DNA of 64,000 bases from Anaerococcus sp. Marseille-Q7828 (GCF_949769285.1 NZ_OX458331.1:124001-188000); one strand, 5' to 3'. Positions 18,326 to 26,972 are shown, counted from the stretch's first letter. A program made the numbers and translations. Notes: generated by a model from the letters alone, not told the origin.

Positions 18326-19024
18326 TCAACCTAAATAAATATTGTCATAAAATTCACTTATACCAACTTCTTCTTTTTTGCCAATATTTATAGGAGTATC
18401 TCTATAGTGAGTCTTTCCATTTTCAAGGAAAATCACTTCGTTGATGAGATTTTCCACTAATTCTAGTTGCTGAGAGGCAATAAGGAAAGTTTTATTTCCA
18501 TCAATTCTATCAATCAAAAGATCCATAGCTTTACTAGTAGATATTGGGTCTAGGCCATCAAAAACTTCATCCAAAAGGAAAATCTCAGCATTGCTAGCCA
18601 GGGCCAGGGCAAGATTTAACTTTTGTCTTTGGCCCTTGGATAAACCCATAGCCATTCTTTTTTCATCAAGACCAAGGAATTCTAGGATTTCTTTTGACTC
18701 ATCTGATGAAAAATCAGGATAAAAATGTTCATATAAACTGATTAAATCGATTATCCTAAGCTTTTCCTCAATAATTAAGTCATCAGCCTTATAAATAATA
18801 TTTTTCTTTATATCAGGGCTAAGCTTTTCACCCAAGATATTAAAAGATCCAGAATCCGCCTTAACAAGACCAGTCAAAATCTTAATAAGTGTAGATTTGC
18901 CCGATCCACTTGGTCCAAGCAGGCCAACCACCTTTCCTTTTTCAACGTCAAAAGATATGTCATCAAGGGCTGGGTTATTATTATATTTTTTACTTATATT
19001 ATTAACTTCAATAGCCTTATCCAT
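18326..19024 (-). CDS. ABC transporter ATP-binding protein (YtrB-like)
   Basis: 232 residues. Walker A GPSGSGKST near residue 38, signature LSKGQRQKLNLALAL (LSKGQ variant), Walker B IFLLDEVFDGLD. The LLDEV in place of LLDEP is a common variation in this exporter group. It overlaps the GntR regulator by 8 bases and is followed at once by the permease, giving the regulator-ATPase-permease order of YtrAB-type systems. It energises export of an unknown molecule across the membrane. Confidence 0.9.
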   Translation of the reverse strand: MDKAIEVNNISKKYNNNPALDDISFDVEKGKVVGLLGPSGSGKSTLIKILTGLVKADSGSFNILGEKLSPDIKKNIIYKADDLIIEEKLRIIDLISLYEHFYPDFSSDESKEILEFLGLDEKRMAMGLSKGQRQKLNLALALASNAEIFLLDEVFDGLDPISTSKAMDLLIDRIDGNKTFLIASQQLELVENLINEVIFLENGKTHYRDTPINIGKKEEVGISEFYDNIYLG

Positions 19025-19367
19025 TTGCCAGACTCCTAAGTTTCAAAATCTCTATAACATCATCGAGGCTCAAACCGATTTTATTGAGATTGGCTGAGAA
19101 ATCATTGATATATCGGTTTAGATATTGATTTTTTAACAAGCCAATCTTTTGATTATCAAAAATATAATAATATCCATCAGATCTTTCTTCGATAATATTT
19201 TCTCTCTTTAGAACTTCCACCAATTCCAAATAATAATGCGGATTTATTTTAAACTTACTGGTGAAAAACTTTCTATCCTTTAATTTATCGCCACTTTTTA
19301 TCTTTCCGCTTAATATATCAATAATGATATAATCTTTGATTTCGTCTAATTTGCTAGTATATGTCAT
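19017..19367 (-). CDS. GntR family regulator (YtrA subfamily)
   Basis: 116 residues. The N-terminal winged helix reads DEIKDYIIIDILSGKIKSGDKLKDRKFFTSKFKINPHYYLELVEVLKR-type sequence, with the wing ERSDGYYYIFD. A short helical C-terminal part of about 45 residues follows, as in YtrA. It probably represses its own operon in the absence of an envelope signal. Start ATG 19367 lies one base after the barstar-like stop, so translation is coupled. The C-terminal part is short for ligand binding. Confidence 0.82.
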   Translation of the reverse strand: MTYTSKLDEIKDYIIIDILSGKIKSGDKLKDRKFFTSKFKINPHYYLELVEVLKRENIIEERSDGYYYIFDNQKIGLLKNQYLNRYINDFSANLNKIGLSLDDVIEILKLRSLANG

Positions 19368-19368
19368 A

Positions 19369-19623
19369 TCAATTAATCAAACTTACCTTACTATCATAAT
19401 CTTTTACAGAATCAACAAAAACTTGGATGACCCTTTGGCCATATTCGCCCAAATTTTCAAATATCATATGAAAATTTATTATCTCAATCTCATTGTCCTT
19501 GACAACTAATTCATCGTAAAGGGCATCGAGATTTTCTACGTAATAATCAAAAATACATTTTTCATTTAATAATTTGTAAAAAGTTTCTCTATCTTTAAAA
19601 TCATTGGCATCAAATCTAATCAT
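19369..19623 (-). CDS. Barstar-like protein
   Basis: 84 residues, acidic, resembling the ribonuclease inhibitor barstar. FDYYVENLDALYDEL is the helix region that in barstar blocks the barnase active site (family pattern YxxNLDALxDxL), and an N-terminal beta strand IRFDANDFKDRETFY fits. No barnase-like RNase gene is seen in the window. Barstar-fold proteins in Firmicutes also occur without a cognate toxin, so an inhibitor role is inference. AAAGGAA precedes ATG 19623. First gene of the GntR-ABC-sirtuin operon, with an extended -10 promoter upstream. Confidence 0.78.
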   Translation of the reverse strand: MIRFDANDFKDRETFYKLLNEKCIFDYYVENLDALYDELVVKDNEIEIINFHMIFENLGEYGQRVIQVFVDSVKDYDSKVSLIN

Positions 19624-19662
19624 AATATTCCTTTATTTTACTTTTTACTTACTTATGGTATT

Positions 19663-19671
19663 ATTATAACA
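19663..19671 (-). promoter_or_regulatory. Extended -10 promoter of the barstar-GntR-ABC-sirtuin operon
   Basis: Minus strand TGTTATAAT (TATAAT at 19663-19668 with TGn before it), about 40 bases upstream of the barstar-like ATG; no good -35. Confidence 0.55.
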
Positions 19672-19734
19672 GACTTTGGAAAAAAGCTCTAAATTTCATA
19701 GCTTTAAAATTTTTTAAAAAATTATAATAAAGGC

Positions 19735-19763
19735 TTGACAAGATAATTTATTTATCGTATACT
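19735..19763 (+). promoter_or_regulatory. tRNA-Pro promoter
   Basis: TTGACA (19735-19740), exactly 17 bases, TATACT (19758-19763). Transcription would start about 14 bases before the mature tRNA. Confidence 0.85.
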
Positions 19764-19783
19764 AAATAAGTAATCGTTAATAG

Positions 19784-19860
19784 CGGGGTGTGGCGCAGCT
19801 TGGTAGCGCGCGTGTTTTGGGAACATGAGGTCGAAGGTTCGAATCCTTTCACCCCGACCA
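19784..19860 (+). tRNA. tRNA-Pro (anticodon TGG)
   Basis: 77 bases including an encoded CCA. The acceptor stem pairs CGGGGTG with CACCCCG; the D arm GGCGCAGCTTGGTAGCGC, anticodon loop TTTGGGA giving TGG, and T arm with GGTTCGAATCC are all present. Strong promoter upstream and a hairpin terminator downstream. Two 3'-terminal fragments of the same gene follow in tandem. Confidence 0.96.
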
Positions 19861-19869
19861 TATTTATTA

Positions 19870-19899
19870 GTCAGTAGATTTTATCTACTGATATTTTTG
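19870..19899 (+). terminator. tRNA-Pro terminator
   Basis: TCAGTAGA (19871-19878) pairs with TCTACTGA (19884-19891), then a T-rich tail. Near-identical hairpins recur at 19998-20024 and 20125-20151. Confidence 0.85.
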
Positions 19900-19950
19900 T
19901 TTATAAATTTTTTACTACTATCTTTTGATAACTCTAGGTTTTGAGAAGGT

Positions 19951-19985
19951 GAGGCTCGAAGGTTCGAATCCTTTCACCCCGACCA
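19951..19985 (+). pseudogene. tRNA-Pro 3' fragment, copy 1
   Basis: 35 bases identical to the tRNA-Pro 3' end except for a one-base insertion in the variable loop. Weak similarity extends upstream to the anticodon loop (GTTTTGAGAAGGTGAGG). Confidence 0.85.
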
Positions 19986-20077
19986 CATATTTATTAGTCA
20001 GTAGAATTTTCTACTGATTTTTTTGTTTATAATTTTATTTTCTAATATCTTTTGATAACTCTTGGCTTTGAGAAGGT

Positions 20078-20112
20078 GAGGCTCGAAGGTTCGAATCCTT
20101 TCACCCCGACCA
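20078..20112 (+). pseudogene. tRNA-Pro 3' fragment, copy 2
   Basis: 35 bases, same sequence as copy 1 including the shared insertion, followed by its own hairpin and T-run. Confidence 0.85.
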
Positions 20113-20175
20113 TATATTTATTAGTCAGTAGAATTTTCTACTGATTTTTTTGTACCTATTTTTAAAATTACCACT

Positions 20176-20490
20176 GTCATATTGAGCTATAGCGAAATAT
20201 CTCCTAGCTAATGGTGCTTTAGGGGATCCTTCGCTCCCTTTGGTCGCTCAAGGATGACAGTACTGCTTGATTTCCATGATCAATATAACAAACTCACCCG
20301 TCATATTGAGCGAATGCGAAACATCTCCTAGTTAATTGTACTTTGGGAGATCCTTTGCTCCCTTTGGTCGCTCCAAGATGACAGGACTGCTTGATTTCCA
20401 TGATCAATATAACAAACTCACCCGTCATATTGAGCGGATGCGAAATATCTCCTTCATAGTGATTCTTTTAGGAGATTTTTTAATCATTTT
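20176..20490. repeat. 124-bp tandem palindromic repeat, about 2.5 units
   Basis: Units begin with GTCATATTGAGC at 20176, 20300 and 20424, exactly 124 bases apart. The two complete units end with GCTC(A/C)AAGATGACAG or a near variant, complementary to the beginning, so each can fold into a long imperfect hairpin. The linker ACTGCTTGATTTCCATGATC is identical between units. The third unit is degenerate after about 30 bases. The GTCAT...GATGAC ends resemble REP-like intergenic repeats widespread in bacteria. There is no credible gene here. Confidence 0.85.
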
Positions 20491-20526
20491 CTCCAAAACA
20501 AGAGTTGTGTCGATCCTTTATTACAC

Positions 20527-20560
20527 TAAAAAACCTGCAATCTCTCATGATTGCAGGTTT
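20527..20560 (-). terminator. Terminator of the zinc-ribbon membrane-protein gene
   Basis: Twelve-base perfect arms at 20531-20542 and 20549-20560 (AAACCTGCAATC and its complement), 6-base loop, and a T-run on the minus strand just past the gene end; probably bidirectional. Confidence 0.92.
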
Positions 20561-20564
20561 CTTT

Positions 20565-22973
20565 CTAAAATGCTTGCATTTTATTAAATGTTTGGCCGCT
20601 CATTTCGCCTTGTTCACTTACCTTTAATGTTCCATTTTCAAATGTCGCATTTATTGGAGTATCTACGTTTACTCCTTGTATTGTTAGGCTTATTTCGTTT
20701 CCGTTTTCTTGCCATGTTCCTTGGTGAACTCTGTTATCTTTTTGATATTTCAAAGTACCATCTTCTCTTAGGCTTAGTCTTGTTCCATTGCCTTGGTATT
20801 CGTTTGCTACTCCATCTGTCTTAGTGAAGTAGTTTGATTGGTCAACAGCTATGGAATCATCTATTGTTAGTCCTGACAATGAGTTATTTATTCTAGCTAT
20901 GACTTCTTCTAGGAATCCAAATCCATAGTATGGGATTTCATAGTAGGTATAATCGTCCGCAACAAAGAATTTGTGGAAGATTTCATTATCTGTTGTTAGT
21001 GGACCTTGGCTATAGAATTTGCCATCTTGGTCCTTTTCACCTTTTACATTTTGATATTCTACAAATGAATAATAGGTGTATTGATTTTTGTAGAGTCCCT
21101 CATAGTCTTCATTTGCCTTGATTTCATAAACTAGCATCACCCTGTTTTTGAGATCTTCACTATTTGAATCTGTTCCTGTGATTGCACCAAGATAGTTCAT
21201 TGATTCAATTTGTGTGAATGTTCTTTCGTTAAATGTTTCTTTTATCAAGGTTCCAGCGTTTGTTTTTAGTATATTTAGTAAGTCTTCACTTAGATTGTCC
21301 ACTGAGCTTATATATCCATCGCTGGATTCGCTAGCTTCCTTGTCATCTTCTTCATCGCTTTGGTCGCTAGGCTCTCCTGGAACAGTGATGGTTTTATCAA
21401 GTGGGCTTAGCCTTACTTGGTAGTTGTTAAATATTTCTTCTTCATTTAAGTTGATTGTAATATTTACTTCTTCTCCAGCTTTTAATTCGCTAGTCTTACT
21501 TGGCATTATCTCAATCTGACTCATGTATTCTGGTGCATCTTCTGTTAGACTTGTTGTTAGACTTATGTTTGGATCTTCTCCTTGGAAGTTTATATCAATA
21601 TAGTTAAATGGATCGATAGACTCTTCTACATTTAGTCCATCCACTATTACAGACTTCATAGTGCTTGCAAATAATACGTTGTAATCATCTGCAAGGCTTG
21701 GGTCTGACACATTAGCCACAACCGTTATCTCTTCACCATTTGAAAGATTAGAATCTTTTGAGAATTGGAAGGTCGTTGCACTAGCTAATTCTTCTACAAA
21801 TTGGTTGGCAGCTGATCCGTATTGGTCATTCTTCCTATCTTTGTTTATATATTGAATTTGGCTAGCAAAATCATTTAGAAGTTTTGTAGTGTCAAGAGAT
21901 GCGCTTGGACTTGCACTTGCATTGTCACCAGTATAGGTCACATTGATATAATCGCTTAAATCTACTTCTACATCTTTTGGTTTTCTATTCATAAATAAAT
22001 AACCAATAACAATGGCAAGAGCTAATAATAAGATTGGCAATAGATAAATAGGCTTGAATTTAAATCCTTGCTTATCGTCAGTTTCTTCTTTATCGCTTTT
22101 GACTTCTTGGCTTTCATTTAAGCTAGACTGATAAACTTCTTGGTTTTCTGGAATACTTTGAACGTTATTTTGATTATAAGTCTCTTGATAAGTATTATTT
22201 TGAGAATAAGTCTTTTGATAAGCATCGTTAGAACTTTGATGACTTCTAATCAAGGCTGCAAGGTTACCAGAGCTAGCCGCTTTCTTGTCAGAATCTTCAG
22301 AGCTTTTCTTTAGAAGATTTGCAATCCTGGCTTCTACATATTCACTTGGTATGTTGTCAACTTCTGGTGAATTTCCTATAGTAGGATTTTCATGAATATT
22401 ATCAAAACTTGCTAAGCTTTCCTTATTTGAAGCAACCGGTTCCTTTGAACTTTCAAAACTTCTTTGGCTTAGGACTTTTCCAGAATCCCAGCTATTTGCT
22501 TCCCCTGTAGATTTTCTTCTCTTGTCCTTGCTTTTCCTATCATCAGTTGGATTGTATCCATAGTAAGCTGGAGGGATTTCTTCTTCGAATTCCACTCTTT
22601 GCTCCAAGGATTCTTCCGGACTATTATTTCTAAATTCTGCTTGGCCAGATTCAAGATTTATAGGAGCTTCTTCAAGAGATTTTTCATCTTGAACGGATTT
22701 TTCCTCTGATACCTTGTTTTTGCCTTTAAAAGCAGAGAATATTTCCTTAAACTTGTTTGACTTAACTTCGCTATTATCTTCTTGATTTTTTATTAAATTT
22801 TCATTAGTATTTAGGGATTCGTAGGTTGATTTGCCTATTAGATTGTCTTCTTTAGATTGTTCGATCTCTTTTTCTTTAGGATTATCTATAGGGATTTTGT
22901 CAAGTTTATTGCCGCAAACAGGACAAAATCTAGCACTGTCATCAACCTTTGCCCCACAATTAGAACAAAACAT
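20565..22973 (-). CDS. Zinc-ribbon, single-pass membrane protein with large extracellular region
   Basis: 802 residues. The N-terminal zinc ribbon MFCSNCG...RFCPVCG has Cys3, 6, 17 and 20. About 280 residues of charged, low-complexity cytoplasmic sequence follow, with Asn/Gln/Tyr-rich repeats (YQKTYSQNNTYQETYNQNN). One membrane helix lies near residues 310-330. The outer part has two similar beta-rich modules (VTYTGDNASASPSASLD and INFQGEDPNISLTTSLTE) and a C-terminal lipocalin-like segment (TRLSLREDGTLKYQ...HQGTWQENGNEISLTIQG). Zinc-ribbon/TM proteins of this kind are common in Firmicutes, with unknown, possibly sensory, function. GAGGAG precedes ATG 22973. Monocistronic. Confidence 0.82.
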   Translation of the reverse strand: MFCSNCGAKVDDSARFCPVCGNKLDKIPIDNPKEKEIEQSKEDNLIGKSTYESLNTNENLIKNQEDNSEVKSNKFKEIFSAFKGKNKVSEEKSVQDEKSLEEAPINLESGQAEFRNNSPEESLEQRVEFEEEIPPAYYGYNPTDDRKSKDKRRKSTGEANSWDSGKVLSQRSFESSKEPVASNKESLASFDNIHENPTIGNSPEVDNIPSEYVEARIANLLKKSSEDSDKKAASSGNLAALIRSHQSSNDAYQKTYSQNNTYQETYNQNNVQSIPENQEVYQSSLNESQEVKSDKEETDDKQGFKFKPIYLLPILLLALAIVIGYLFMNRKPKDVEVDLSDYINVTYTGDNASASPSASLDTTKLLNDFASQIQYINKDRKNDQYGSAANQFVEELASATTFQFSKDSNLSNGEEITVVANVSDPSLADDYNVLFASTMKSVIVDGLNVEESIDPFNYIDINFQGEDPNISLTTSLTEDAPEYMSQIEIMPSKTSELKAGEEVNITINLNEEEIFNNYQVRLSPLDKTITVPGEPSDQSDEEDDKEASESSDGYISSVDNLSEDLLNILKTNAGTLIKETFNERTFTQIESMNYLGAITGTDSNSEDLKNRVMLVYEIKANEDYEGLYKNQYTYYSFVEYQNVKGEKDQDGKFYSQGPLTTDNEIFHKFFVADDYTYYEIPYYGFGFLEEVIARINNSLSGLTIDDSIAVDQSNYFTKTDGVANEYQGNGTRLSLREDGTLKYQKDNRVHQGTWQENGNEISLTIQGVNVDTPINATFENGTLKVSEQGEMSGQTFNKMQAF

Positions 22974-23019
22974 TGATTCTCCTCAATAAATGTATATATA
23001 TTATAATATACATCATAAA

Positions 23020-23052
23020 CAAAAAAATATAAACCCTTGAGAGAGTTTATAT
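23020..23052 (-). terminator. Terminator of the nucleoside ABC operon
   Basis: ATATAAACCC (23027-23036) pairs with GAGTTTATAT (23043-23052), one wobble; seven T residues follow on the minus strand. Confidence 0.85.
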
Positions 23053-23061
23053 TTTGAAATT

Positions 23062-23997
23062 CTAAATATTATCAAGATTTAGATATGGTTTACCAGAAGC
23101 TTTTGGAGCTTTTGACTTCCTTTGGAAGATAATTAGTATCAATAAAGTTGCAATATATGGAATCATAGAAATAAATTCTATTGGAACGCTTAGATTTGAT
23201 CCACCAAGATATGTTGCTATTGATTCTGCAAGTCCAAAAAATAGTGAACCAACTAGTACACCTTGTGGCTTCCAGTTACCAAATATAACTGTTACAAGAG
23301 CTATATATCCTTGACCTGCTATTAGGGTTGGTGAGAAAGAACTTACTACTGCAAGTGACATACTTGCACCACCCAAGCCTGCCATAAATCCAGAAAATAT
23401 TACTGCTAAGTATCTAGTTTTCTTTACAGGAATATTTAAAGTTTCTGCTGCTTTTGGATGTTCACCAACAGCTATAAGTCTAATACCCCATTTTGTCTTG
23501 TACAAAAATAGGTAAAGAACTACAACCATCAATATAGCTATATAAACAGTTGCATATTGGCCGAATATATTTATGAAAATTTGATTTTTACTTAGTGATC
23601 TAAATAATCTAGGAATCTTATTTTCTAGTGGAATTGAAGGTGTTTGTGTAGCACCATCAAAAAACAATCTTGCCAAAAATAGGGACAAACCAGGACCTAG
23701 GGTATTGATAGCTATACCTGATATAGTTTGATCTCCTGCAAAACTAACTGAAACAATAGCATGGATTAGTCCAAATACTGCCCCAGCAAGTCCGCCAGCT
23801 ATAAAGGCAATCCAAGGATTTCCCACGTTATAGCCGACAGTTGCTCCGACAAGAGCTCCTATTGTCATCATTCCTTCAAGACCGATGTTTACAACACCAG
23901 ATTTTTCACTCATCATGCCACCAAGGCCAGTCAAAAGCACAGGAGCAGCATTTGAAAATGTATTTCCCAATATGAGTGCTAACATTACTAAATTCAT
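23062..23997 (-). CDS. Nucleoside ABC transporter permease (NupQ-like)
   Basis: 311 residues, about eight membrane segments; BPD_transp_2 family. Landmarks are APVLLTGLGGMMSEKSGVVNIGLEGMMTIGA and SGIAINTLGPGLSLFLARL, both characteristic of the second permease of BmpA/NupOPQ systems. It starts immediately after the TAA of the preceding permease. With the ATPase and the other permease it forms the channel importing purine or pyrimidine nucleosides bound by the BMP lipoprotein. Last gene of the operon, followed by a terminator. Confidence 0.92.
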   Translation of the reverse strand: MNLVMLALILGNTFSNAAPVLLTGLGGMMSEKSGVVNIGLEGMMTIGALVGATVGYNVGNPWIAFIAGGLAGAVFGLIHAIVSVSFAGDQTISGIAINTLGPGLSLFLARLFFDGATQTPSIPLENKIPRLFRSLSKNQIFINIFGQYATVYIAILMVVVLYLFLYKTKWGIRLIAVGEHPKAAETLNIPVKKTRYLAVIFSGFMAGLGGASMSLAVVSSFSPTLIAGQGYIALVTVIFGNWKPQGVLVGSLFFGLAESIATYLGGSNLSVPIEFISMIPYIATLLILIIFQRKSKAPKASGKPYLNLDNI

Positions 23998-25332
23998 TTA
24001 CTCCTCCTCACTTTCTACTTTTCTAACCTTAATCTCTTCCCCAGTTTCGTTTATAATATTTGGATTATAATTACTTTCATTATTATCAAAATCCTCATTA
24101 GGATCTTTTACAGGAATTTTGTCCGTCTCATCTTCCTTTACTAGATTTTTTTCTTCTATTTGACTTGCTTTTTTAGTTTCATTATTTGTTTTTTCTTCAA
24201 CAAATTTATCACTTTCAAGCTTAGCATTTTTTTCTGCTTTTTTCATTTTTCTTCTAGCTTTTATAATTCTAAAGATAAGTGGAACAGCTGTAAATAGGAT
24301 AATAGTACCTATGATAATGTTGATTAATTCTGTTGGAACTCCAAGAACTCTTTGCAAATTGCTACCTGCATATTTTAAAGATCCAAAGAATAAACCTGAA
24401 AATATTACAGCAATTGGATTGTTGCTTGCAAGAAGTGCTACAGCAAGTCCATCAAAACCGTAGTTATCCATAGCAGATAAAACTGATAAGCAGTAAGTGT
24501 ATCCAAGAACTTGGCAAACACCTGCAAGAGCACATATTGCCCCAGATATAGCCATGGATTGGATAATTTTATTGCCAGAGTTTATTCCACCGTATTCACT
24601 TGCTTCCCTATTTAGACCTACAGCCTTTAGCTCATAGCCTAATACAGTCTTGTTTAGGATATACCAAACAAGGATTACTGCAAGAATGCCAAGTATTATT
24701 CCAAGGTGTACTGGTGCTTTGAAAAATTTGCTGAAAAATGGTCCAAAGTTTTTGTATGAATCCTTAAACAATGTAACTTTCGCACTATCTTGGATATCAA
24801 AGGTAGAAAATGCATTTGGTTTTTGGTATTTGTAGGCTATGAAATTTTGAAAATAAAATGCTATCCAGTTTAACATGATTGTAGAAATTACTTCATGGAT
24901 GCCAAATTTCGCCTTTATAAAACCTGCTATAGCTCCATACAAAGCGCCTGCAGCCATTGCCAAAATAATAGCTACTATTGGATGGATGATTGGAGGAAGT
25001 GGCAAAGCATAAGCAACCATAAATCCTACAATAGTTCCTACAATGTATTGACCCTCAGCCCCCATATTGAAAAGGCCTGTCTTAAAGGCAAAGCATACAC
25101 CAAGACCTGTAAGTATTATTGGAGTAGAATATACTACCGCCCAGCCAATATTTCTAGGTGTCTTTATAACACCAGAAACAAGGGCGCCATAGGCTTCAAG
25201 TGGGTTATAACCAGATATGCCTATTACTATTGCTCCTATCAAAAGTCCCATAAATATGGAAACTAGAGTAAACAAAATTTTTGAATTATTTAAGGCAAGT
25301 TTTCTTTTTGCTTTTATTTGTGTATCTGTCAT
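23998..25332 (-). CDS. Nucleoside ABC transporter permease (NupP-like) with long acidic tail
   Basis: 444 residues. About 340 residues form the permease, with the motifs GLFNMGAEGQYIVGTIVGF and FDGLAVALLASNNPIAVIFSGLFFG typical of the first permease. A tail of about 90 residues rich in Lys, Glu, Asp and Asn follows and is not part of the usual family. The ATG overlaps the ATPase stop by 4 bases (ATGA). Inner-membrane subunit paired with the 23062-23997 permease. The tail is cytoplasmic or surface-exposed depending on topology, and its role is unknown. Confidence 0.9.
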   Translation of the reverse strand: MTDTQIKAKRKLALNNSKILFTLVSIFMGLLIGAIVIGISGYNPLEAYGALVSGVIKTPRNIGWAVVYSTPIILTGLGVCFAFKTGLFNMGAEGQYIVGTIVGFMVAYALPLPPIIHPIVAIILAMAAGALYGAIAGFIKAKFGIHEVISTIMLNWIAFYFQNFIAYKYQKPNAFSTFDIQDSAKVTLFKDSYKNFGPFFSKFFKAPVHLGIILGILAVILVWYILNKTVLGYELKAVGLNREASEYGGINSGNKIIQSMAISGAICALAGVCQVLGYTYCLSVLSAMDNYGFDGLAVALLASNNPIAVIFSGLFFGSLKYAGSNLQRVLGVPTELINIIIGTIILFTAVPLIFRIIKARRKMKKAEKNAKLESDKFVEEKTNNETKKASQIEEKNLVKEDETDKIPVKDPNEDFDNNESNYNPNIINETGEEIKVRKVESEEE

Positions 25333-26852
25333 TTTCCACCTGCCATTAATCTTCCTATTTCAAACTCATCAGTCTCGCTAGGGATTTTTTCCCCTACGAT
25401 CTTACCATCATAGATTACCAGAATCCTATCTGATAAGTCCATTACTTCATCTAGCTCAAAACTAATGAGTAATACTGCCTTGTTATTATTTCTCAAGTCC
25501 ACAAGATATTTGTGAATAAATTCTATAGCACCAACGTCTAGTCCACGAGTTGGTTGAGATGCTATTAGTACATCCGGGTTATTTGCAATCTCTCTGGCAA
25601 TTATTACCTTTTGTTGGTTACCACCAGATAAACTCATAACTTTTTCGTTGATGTTATTTGGTCTTACATCAAATTTCTCTACCAATTCTTTGGCATTTTT
25701 GTCTATGTTTTTGAAATTAAGCTTGCCCTTTGTTGAGAAAGGTTCCTTGCTAACATTTTCCAAAATCATATTATCCTTTATAGGATATTCCAAGATAAGA
25801 CCTCTTTTTTGCCTATCTTCTGGGATTGAATTCATACCAGAATCTATAATAGTCCTAGGATCTTTATTTGTGACATCAACGCCATTTAGGGTTATTGTGC
25901 CACGATTTGATTTTGCCATACCAGTCAAGCAGTCAATAAGCTCACTTTGGCCGTTGCCGTCAACACCAGCTATACCAAGGATTTCTCCTGCTCTAATCTC
26001 TAGATCAAGACCCTTTAGTATATCTATGCCTCTCTTGTCCTTGGCCCATAAGTCTTCTACCTTAAGGACTACTCCACCTGGCTCTTGAATTGCCTTATCT
26101 ACTTTGAAGCTTACATTTCTGCCGACCATTTTTTCGGCCAAAATATTTTCATCAATATCAGCAACCTTTAGCTTATCTATATACTTACCACGTCTGATAA
26201 TTGTACAATAGTCAGCCATAGCCTTTATCTCTGCTAGCTTGTGGGTAATGATTATAATCGATTTTCCAAGCTTAGTTAGTTTGTTAATAATTTCTATAAA
26301 TTCGTTAATTTCTTGTGGAGTTAATACAGCTGTAGGCTCGTCAAATATCAATATATCAGCTCCTCTATATAGGGCCTTCAATATTTCTACTCTTTGTTGT
26401 TGGCCAACAGATATATCTTCAATTTTTGCATCTGGGTTTATTTTTAGACCATAATCATCAGAAAGTTTTTGTATCCTTTCCTTGGCTTTTTTTCTATCCA
26501 GAAATAGACCATCGTCGTCTTCATGACCTAAGATAATATTTTCCGTAACACTTAGGGGTTCTATTAGCATAAAGTGCTGGTGAACCATACCAATTCCTGC
26601 ATCTATGGCTTTTTTAGGAGTCATATTTGGAATACTTACTCCATTTATAGAGATTGTCCCACTAGTTGGAGGGAACATTCCATACAAAATATTCATCAGG
26701 GTTGTCTTACCAGCCCCATTTTCTCCCAAAAGAGCGTGAACCTCAGATTTGTGAAGATCAAAGTTAATATCAGTTAAAACTTCATTGTCTCCAAAACGTT
26801 TGGTAATATTTCTCATAGATACTACAGGATTATCATTGTATTGTTTATCCAT
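25329..26852 (-). CDS. Nucleoside ABC transporter ATP-binding protein (NupO-like)
   Basis: 507 residues with two fused ABC domains, as in sugar/nucleoside importers (RbsA/NupO type). Walker A of domain 1 is GENGAGKTT near residue 40; signature ISVGQQQRVEILKAL; Walker B ILIFDEPTAVLTP. Domain 2 has GVDGNGQSE in place of a canonical Walker A, LSGGNQQKVIIAREI, and LIASQPTRGLD. Degenerate second domains are normal here. AGCGAGGAT precedes ATG 26852. It lies 163 bases after bmpA across a terminator, so it may partly depend on read-through. Confidence 0.93.
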   Translation of the reverse strand: MDKQYNDNPVVSMRNITKRFGDNEVLTDINFDLHKSEVHALLGENGAGKTTLMNILYGMFPPTSGTISINGVSIPNMTPKKAIDAGIGMVHQHFMLIEPLSVTENIILGHEDDDGLFLDRKKAKERIQKLSDDYGLKINPDAKIEDISVGQQQRVEILKALYRGADILIFDEPTAVLTPQEINEFIEIINKLTKLGKSIIIITHKLAEIKAMADYCTIIRRGKYIDKLKVADIDENILAEKMVGRNVSFKVDKAIQEPGGVVLKVEDLWAKDKRGIDILKGLDLEIRAGEILGIAGVDGNGQSELIDCLTGMAKSNRGTITLNGVDVTNKDPRTIIDSGMNSIPEDRQKRGLILEYPIKDNMILENVSKEPFSTKGKLNFKNIDKNAKELVEKFDVRPNNINEKVMSLSGGNQQKVIIAREIANNPDVLIASQPTRGLDVGAIEFIHKYLVDLRNNNKAVLLISFELDEVMDLSDRILVIYDGKIVGEKIPSETDEFEIGRLMAGGK

Positions 26853-26892
26853 AATATCCTCGCTAATTTTATACTCTTATTTATTTTAACAC

Positions 26893-26904
26893 ATTATCGA
26901 TAAT
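26893..26904. promoter_or_regulatory. Palindrome in the putative NupO promoter
   Basis: ATTATCGATAAT is a perfect 12-base palindrome immediately upstream of a TAAAAT (-10 candidate, 26883-26888 on the minus strand). No regulator can be assigned. Confidence 0.35.
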
Positions 26905-26972
26905 TATTGTAGATAAAAACTTATAAAATACTCTATTATGCATAACTTTTTTGCAAATTAATCTTTAATGTG

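Larger units (their letters stand above)
19900..20151 (+). repeat. Tandem repeat (about 127 bp) carrying two truncated tRNA-Pro 3' halves
   Basis: Each unit consists of an AT-rich spacer (CTTTTGATAACTCT), the 3' part of tRNA-Pro from the variable loop through the T arm, acceptor strand and CCA (19951-19985 and 20078-20112), and a copy of the hairpin terminator. The fragments share a one-base insertion (GAGGCTCG instead of GAGGTCG) and lack the 5' acceptor strand, D arm and intact anticodon arm, so they cannot be functional tRNAs. Spacing between fragments is 127 bases. Possible origins are tandem duplication or old integration events at the tRNA 3' end. Confidence 0.9.

Noticed and set aside
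19860-20490. Possible CRISPR array
   Set aside because: Repeats are 124-127 bases long with conserved linkers, contain tRNA and terminator sequence, and no cas genes are present.
20336-20587. 83-codon frame in the 124-bp repeat region
   Set aside because: Spans repeat units and a terminator; composition and position argue against a gene.
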